A DNA stretch of 8,172 nt from Nitrososphaera sp. (lineage in GTDB: Archaea > Thermoproteota > Nitrososphaeria > Nitrososphaerales > Nitrososphaeraceae): NCBI GenBank assembly GCA_025935445.1, contig JAICVG010000038.1:1-8172 (forward strand). Direction: 5' to 3'. Below are positions 5,024 to 8,172 of the stretch, in pieces (the first letter of the stretch is position 1; each line of letters begins with the position of its first letter). Position numbers and translations under genes: made by a program. The notes under the pieces are model-generated. The model did no database searches and was not told where the DNA came from. It was given only the letters and a program-made list of their open reading frames with translations.

Positions 5024-7105
5024 ATGACATCTATAGGGTTTGAAGGAATTGCAATCAACGTTTGGCTCGTGTGGGTGCTACCCTTTGTCGGTGCCGCAAT
5101 AATTGCCGCAGTTGCACGGGCAGGCCACCGTGCTCGAGATTATACTGCAGTAGGATTTGCTCTGGCTAGTGCGATTTCTGCTGCGACCCTGATGCCTCTT
5201 GCTCTGGAGGGAGCGGAGGTGCATAGCCAGATACCGTGGATATCTTCGCTTGGTCTTGAGGCTGGTGTGCTTGCAGATCCCCTCTCTATCATCATGACAA
5301 ATCTAGTTGCATGGATCTCGTTCCTTATCATGGTATACTCGACAGGATACATGCACGGCGACAAAGATCTCACGCGCTACTGGTTCTTCATGCTCTTTTT
5401 CATAGGGTCTATGCAGCTAATCGTCCTATCAGACAACCTGCTTATGCTCTTTTTTGGGTGGGAAGGTGTAGGCCTTGCGTCATATGCACTTATTGGCTTC
5501 TGGTACTATGACAGGAAGAAAGACTATGTAGGGGTTGAGGGTCACATTGCAGGCGGCATCCCAATGTGGACTTCGCCCACACATGCAGGCATGAAGGCTT
5601 TCCTCATGACTCGCGCAGGAGACGTTATGATGCTTGCCGGTATGTTCCTGATCTTCGTGTACGCCGGAACCTTTGGATTCGTGGAGCTGGCCGAAGATCC
5701 AGCATGGGCGATCGCTATGTCACAGCAGAACTTGCTTGTTCCCGCAGCCGTCCTACTCTTTGGCGGCGCCATAGGCAAGTCTGCGCAGTTTCCGCTCAAC
5801 GAGTGGCTACTAGAAGCCATGACTGGCCCAACAGCAGTCTCTGCGCTTATACACGCTGCAACAATGGTTAAGGCCGGTGTGTTCTTGGTAGCGCGTATTG
5901 GGCCACTATTCTTTGCTCTTGCGTCTGCAGGAGCCTTCAGTGTTGAACAGTTCTTTGAAGTGATTGCATGGGTAGGGGCAATCACTGCGTTCTTGCTCGC
6001 GACGCAGGCCCTGGTAAATCCTGAGATAAAAAAAGTCCTTGCATATTCGACAGGCTCACAGATTGGTTACATGATGATGGGTCTTGGCATCGCCGGACTT
6101 TCAGTCAACTTCGTTGAGGGTTTCACTGCAGGATTCTTTCTCCTGATAAGCCATGCAATCTTCAAGGCTTCTCTCTTTATGGGAGCCGGCGCTCTTCTCC
6201 ACGGCGTAGGATCAAGGTTCATGAACGACATGGGGGGGCTTAGACATCATATGAAAAAGACATATGTATTCATGCTGCTGGCAGGCCTATCGCTTGCAGC
6301 CGCCCCTCTCATCACATTAGGCTTTTGGAGCAAGGATGCAGTCTTTGCGTCAGTGCTTGAATCCGGTTACACGTTCTCTCAGCCACTCTTCATAATAGCA
6401 GTAGTGGTGGCAGTTATGACTGCGTTTTATACCTTCAGAATGTTAGGGATGGCGTTCTTTGGTAAGAAGAGTAGGCATATTGAGGAGATGGAACACAGGG
6501 GTCATCACGTGCATGATGCGGGACCTAGAATGTGGGTTCCATATGGGATACTAGCCATTGCTTCTATAGCAATAGGCGTCATCGGCTTTGTATTTGAGGC
6601 TGACTTAGAACACATTCTGGGCGAATACCTTGCCGAATCGTTTGGTATTCAAGGGGTGGAGGAGGCAAGCGAGGAAGCTCCGCTCACCATTGCACCAGAA
6701 GGCGACAGAACTTGGTTTGGGCTAAATCCAATTGCTGCAATTGCATCTATTGGCGCATTTGCAATAGGGGGCGCGCTGGGCTATGTATTTTACATTGGAC
6801 GCCAGGCAAATCCGCAGATCATTTCAAGAAGCATCGTCACTAGGGCTATTTGGAAATTCTTCTATAATAGATGGTACCTCAACAGTGCGCTCTATTGGGG
6901 CGCTGTGATAGGGCCACTTGCGATTTACCGCTTTATCTGGAGATATTTTGAAAGTACGATTATCGATGGCATCAACCCTGCTCTACAGCAGTCCATGTCT
7001 TACATGTCGGGGATAGTCAAGGCAGGTCAGAGTGGCATCACACAGACATACCTTTTCGTATTCGCAGTGGGCATCATGATAATTGTGATGCTCCTGTTCT
7101 TGTAG
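5024..7105 (+). CDS. nuoL: Complex I antiporter-like subunit L (ND5-type)
   Basis: 693-residue distal proton-channel subunit (E. coli about 613). NuoL markers in order: FFGWEGVGLASYALIGFWYY (143-162) with channel Glu147 (E. coli E144); MTRAGDVMML with Asp200 (E. coli D178); GKSAQFPLNEWL with Lys252 (K229); GPTAVSALIHAATMVKAGVF (268-287) with His277 (H254); ISHAIFKASLF with His377 and Lys381 (H338, K342); and GFWSKDAVF with Lys437 (K399). TMH8 reads HAATMVKAG where respiratory NuoL normally has HAATMVTAG; Lys283 at this site is typical of MrpA antiporters. The loop between the Glu147 helix and Asp200 is about 12 residues longer than usual. The C-terminus has the amphipathic lateral-helix region and a final membrane helix (QSGITQTYLFVFAVGIMI, about 669-686), so the long arm that braces NuoM and NuoN appears complete. 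A His-rich segment at 485-497 is common in this family. It ends in tandem TAG TAG stops. Confidence 0.97.
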   Translation: MTSIGFEGIAINVWLVWVLPFVGAAIIAAVARAGHRARDYTAVGFALASAISAATLMPLALEGAEVHSQIPWISSLGLEAGVLADPLSIIMTNLVAWISFLIMVYSTGYMHGDKDLTRYWFFMLFFIGSMQLIVLSDNLLMLFFGWEGVGLASYALIGFWYYDRKKDYVGVEGHIAGGIPMWTSPTHAGMKAFLMTRAGDVMMLAGMFLIFVYAGTFGFVELAEDPAWAIAMSQQNLLVPAAVLLFGGAIGKSAQFPLNEWLLEAMTGPTAVSALIHAATMVKAGVFLVARIGPLFFALASAGAFSVEQFFEVIAWVGAITAFLLATQALVNPEIKKVLAYSTGSQIGYMMMGLGIAGLSVNFVEGFTAGFFLLISHAIFKASLFMGAGALLHGVGSRFMNDMGGLRHHMKKTYVFMLLAGLSLAAAPLITLGFWSKDAVFASVLESGYTFSQPLFIIAVVVAVMTAFYTFRMLGMAFFGKKSRHIEEMEHRGHHVHDAGPRMWVPYGILAIASIAIGVIGFVFEADLEHILGEYLAESFGIQGVEEASEEAPLTIAPEGDRTWFGLNPIAAIASIGAFAIGGALGYVFYIGRQANPQIISRSIVTRAIWKFFYNRWYLNSALYWGAVIGPLAIYRFIWRYFESTIIDGINPALQQSMSYMSGIVKAGQSGITQTYLFVFAVGIMIIVMLLFL

Positions 7106-7107
7106 TA

Positions 7108-7115
7108 GAGAGGTG
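7108..7115 (+). promoter_or_regulatory. Shine-Dalgarno for nuoN
   Basis: GAGAGGTG lies 12 bases before the nuoN ATG at 7128, in the 22-base gap after nuoL; the gap ends in an A-rich ATAAAAA run. AGGTG matches the CACCU core of archaeal 16S tails. It supports 7128 as the start. Confidence 0.5.
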
Positions 7116-7127
7116 TATTGATAAAAA

Positions 7128-8172
7128 ATGGTTGACCTCCTCTCCTCTCCGATACTCGTAACGATAATACTGGGCTCAGTTGGTCTTGCAATCCCTGCCA
7201 TTGACGCGGGCAGACGTGAAAAAGGGAGAGACAGAAATAAGCTTTACAGTGCAATTGCATTTGGCGCTCTTATTGTGGCTATAGCCATTATCGTTTTTCG
7301 CGTCCTTACCGGTGAAGTGCTACCGGCTGTGGCATTTTCGCAGGAAGTGGTAGTAGATGACATGTTTGGCTCGTTCTTTGCCATTGCGTTCTTGATTGTG
7401 TCGATAATGGTCACCGCCTCATCTTGGAATTATTATAAGGGTAGGTCGAACCCTGCTGCATACTATTCTCTGCTACTGCTCTCCAGTATCGGCATGGTCA
7501 TCATTGCGTATTCAACCGACCTTGTAATGCTATTGGTCGCATGGGAGCTGATGTCTCTTCCAACCTATGCACTGGCTGGCTTTTCAAAGCGCGACCCAAT
7601 ATCAAATGAGGCAGCAATCAAGTATTTCATGTTTGGCGCGCTATCATCTGCAATTATTGTTCTTGCCATAGGACTTGTGTATGGAATAACAGGTACAACT
7701 AACATAGGTGATTCCATAACTGCGCTTGCTAACCTAGATGCAAGCCTCACACCTATTGGACTGCTTGCTGTGGCATTGTTCATCGCTGGCTTTGGCTTCA
7801 AGATGGGCCTTGTGCCGTTCCACATGTGGCTGCCAGATGCGTACGAAGGCTCCCCCACCACCATCGGCGCACTGCTGGCAGCAGGCACCAAGAAGGCAGG
7901 CTTTGCCGCTGCACTCAGAGTGATCGTGCTTGGAATATTTGCCCTCAACCTTGACTGGACACTTACTCTTGCAATAGTAGCGGTCTTTACCATGACACTT
8001 GGTAACCTTGGTGCGCTGGTGCAAAGAAGTGTGCCAAGGATACTTGCATACTCTTCTATTGCACAGGCAGGTTATATCATGATAGGTATTGCGCTTGCTC
8101 CCTACTCTGACCAGGCGCTCTCAGGTTCACTATTTCATATAATGAATCATGCAGTTATGAAGTCTGCCGGAT
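7128..8172 (+). CDS. nuoN: Complex I antiporter-like subunit N (ND2-type), 5' part
   Basis: The first 348 residues of the proximal proton-channel subunit; the frame is still open at the window edge (family length is about 480-500). Markers: LLVAWELMSLPTYALAGFSK (135-154) with channel Glu140 (E. coli E133); EAAIKYFMFGALSSA (161-175), typical of NuoN; FGFKMGLVPFHMWLPDAYEGSP (222-243) with Lys225 (E. coli K217); and GALLAAGTKKAGFAAALR (247-264) with Lys255/Lys256 at the TMH8 lysine site (E. coli K247). VPRILAYSSIAQAGYIMIG (302-320) follows, then a TMH11 start reading HIMNHAVMKS with Lys345. NuoN contacts NuoK and receives the relay from the E-channel. Start at 7128: ATG with a Shine-Dalgarno and a hydrophobic first helix. 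Unlike NuoM in this operon it keeps the TMH8 lysine. The TMH12 ion-pair residue lies beyond the window. Confidence 0.96.
   Translation, partial: MVDLLSSPILVTIILGSVGLAIPAIDAGRREKGRDRNKLYSAIAFGALIVAIAIIVFRVLTGEVLPAVAFSQEVVVDDMFGSFFAIAFLIVSIMVTASSWNYYKGRSNPAAYYSLLLLSSIGMVIIAYSTDLVMLLVAWELMSLPTYALAGFSKRDPISNEAAIKYFMFGALSSAIIVLAIGLVYGITGTTNIGDSITALANLDASLTPIGLLAVALFIAGFGFKMGLVPFHMWLPDAYEGSPTTIGALLAAGTKKAGFAAALRVIVLGIFALNLDWTLTLAIVAVFTMTLGNLGALVQRSVPRILAYSSIAQAGYIMIGIALAPYSDQALSGSLFHIMNHAVMKSAG

Noticed and set aside
5542..5985. 147-residue open frame on the minus strand
   Set aside because: It lies wholly inside nuoL. The predicted protein is an Ala/Ser/Thr/Pro-rich antisense shadow with no recognisable motif and no gene-like context.
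6476..6520. His-rich stretch in NuoL (residues 485-497) as a metal-binding novelty
   Set aside because: A His-rich segment in this loop is common in NuoL proteins, so it is not distinctive.
7106..7127. A-rich gap before nuoN as an internal archaeal promoter
   Set aside because: The gap is only 22 bases, with no convincing TATA/BRE at the right distance; it looks like an ordinary intercistronic spacer with a ribosome-binding site.
7565..7993. 142-residue open frame on the minus strand
   Set aside because: Antisense to nuoN, compositionally biased, no motif; the sense frame is clearly NuoN.
1..8172. Undescribed defence, mobile or biosynthetic system
   Set aside because: Every base is accounted for by core complex I genes and short junctions; no foreign genes, direct repeats, integrase or tRNA sites were seen.

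Overview
The window is one uninterrupted, all-plus-strand stretch of a respiratory complex I (NADH:quinone oxidoreductase-type, Nuo/Fpo-like) operon. The order is nuoD (3' part) - nuoH - nuoI - nuoJ - nuoK - nuoM - nuoL - nuoN (5' part). Every gene is recognised from family motifs. There is no mobile element, RNA gene, CRISPR array or other accessory cargo, and no gene-free gap longer than about 24 bases.

Organism: most likely an ammonia-oxidising archaeon of the Nitrososphaera group (Thaumarchaeota/Nitrososphaeria). The grounds are inferential. The operon is long and compact with M-L-N order. Arginine is often AGG/AGA and isoleucine often ATA, as in archaea. Base composition looks moderate rather than AT-rich like marine Nitrosopumilus. 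NuoH is long (427 residues), and NuoD has an unusual C-terminus ending in PVEADR. Species level is not supported.

Layout: 1-566 is the C-terminal part of NuoD, a quinone-site peripheral-arm subunit. 571-1854 is NuoH, the membrane subunit that roofs the quinone chamber. 1851-2354 is NuoI, with two [4Fe-4S] clusters. 2347-2901 is NuoJ and 2885-3187 is NuoK, which form the E-channel relay. 3203-4999 is NuoM, 5024-7105 is NuoL and 7128-8172 is the start of NuoN, the three antiporter-like proton-pumping subunits. nuoH/I, nuoI/J and nuoJ/K overlap and the other junctions are 4-24 bases, so one polycistronic mRNA with coupled translation is expected.

How they work together: electrons pass through the NuoI clusters to the terminal cluster and to quinone at the NuoD/NuoH interface. 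The resulting charge or conformational change runs through NuoH, J and K into the NuoN, M and L channels, which move protons across the membrane. The electron-input partner is not in the window.

There is no new system here. The most interesting signals are residue-level departures from textbook complex I. NuoM lacks the central TMH8 lysine but has a lysine in TMH11. NuoL has an Mrp-like lysine in TMH8. NuoM carries a Gly/Ser/His-rich insertion of about 55 residues. NuoD and NuoH have substitutions at usually conserved positions near the quinone site, and one NuoI cluster motif has Glu in place of Pro. All comparisons with E. coli or Thermus are from memory and need alignment.
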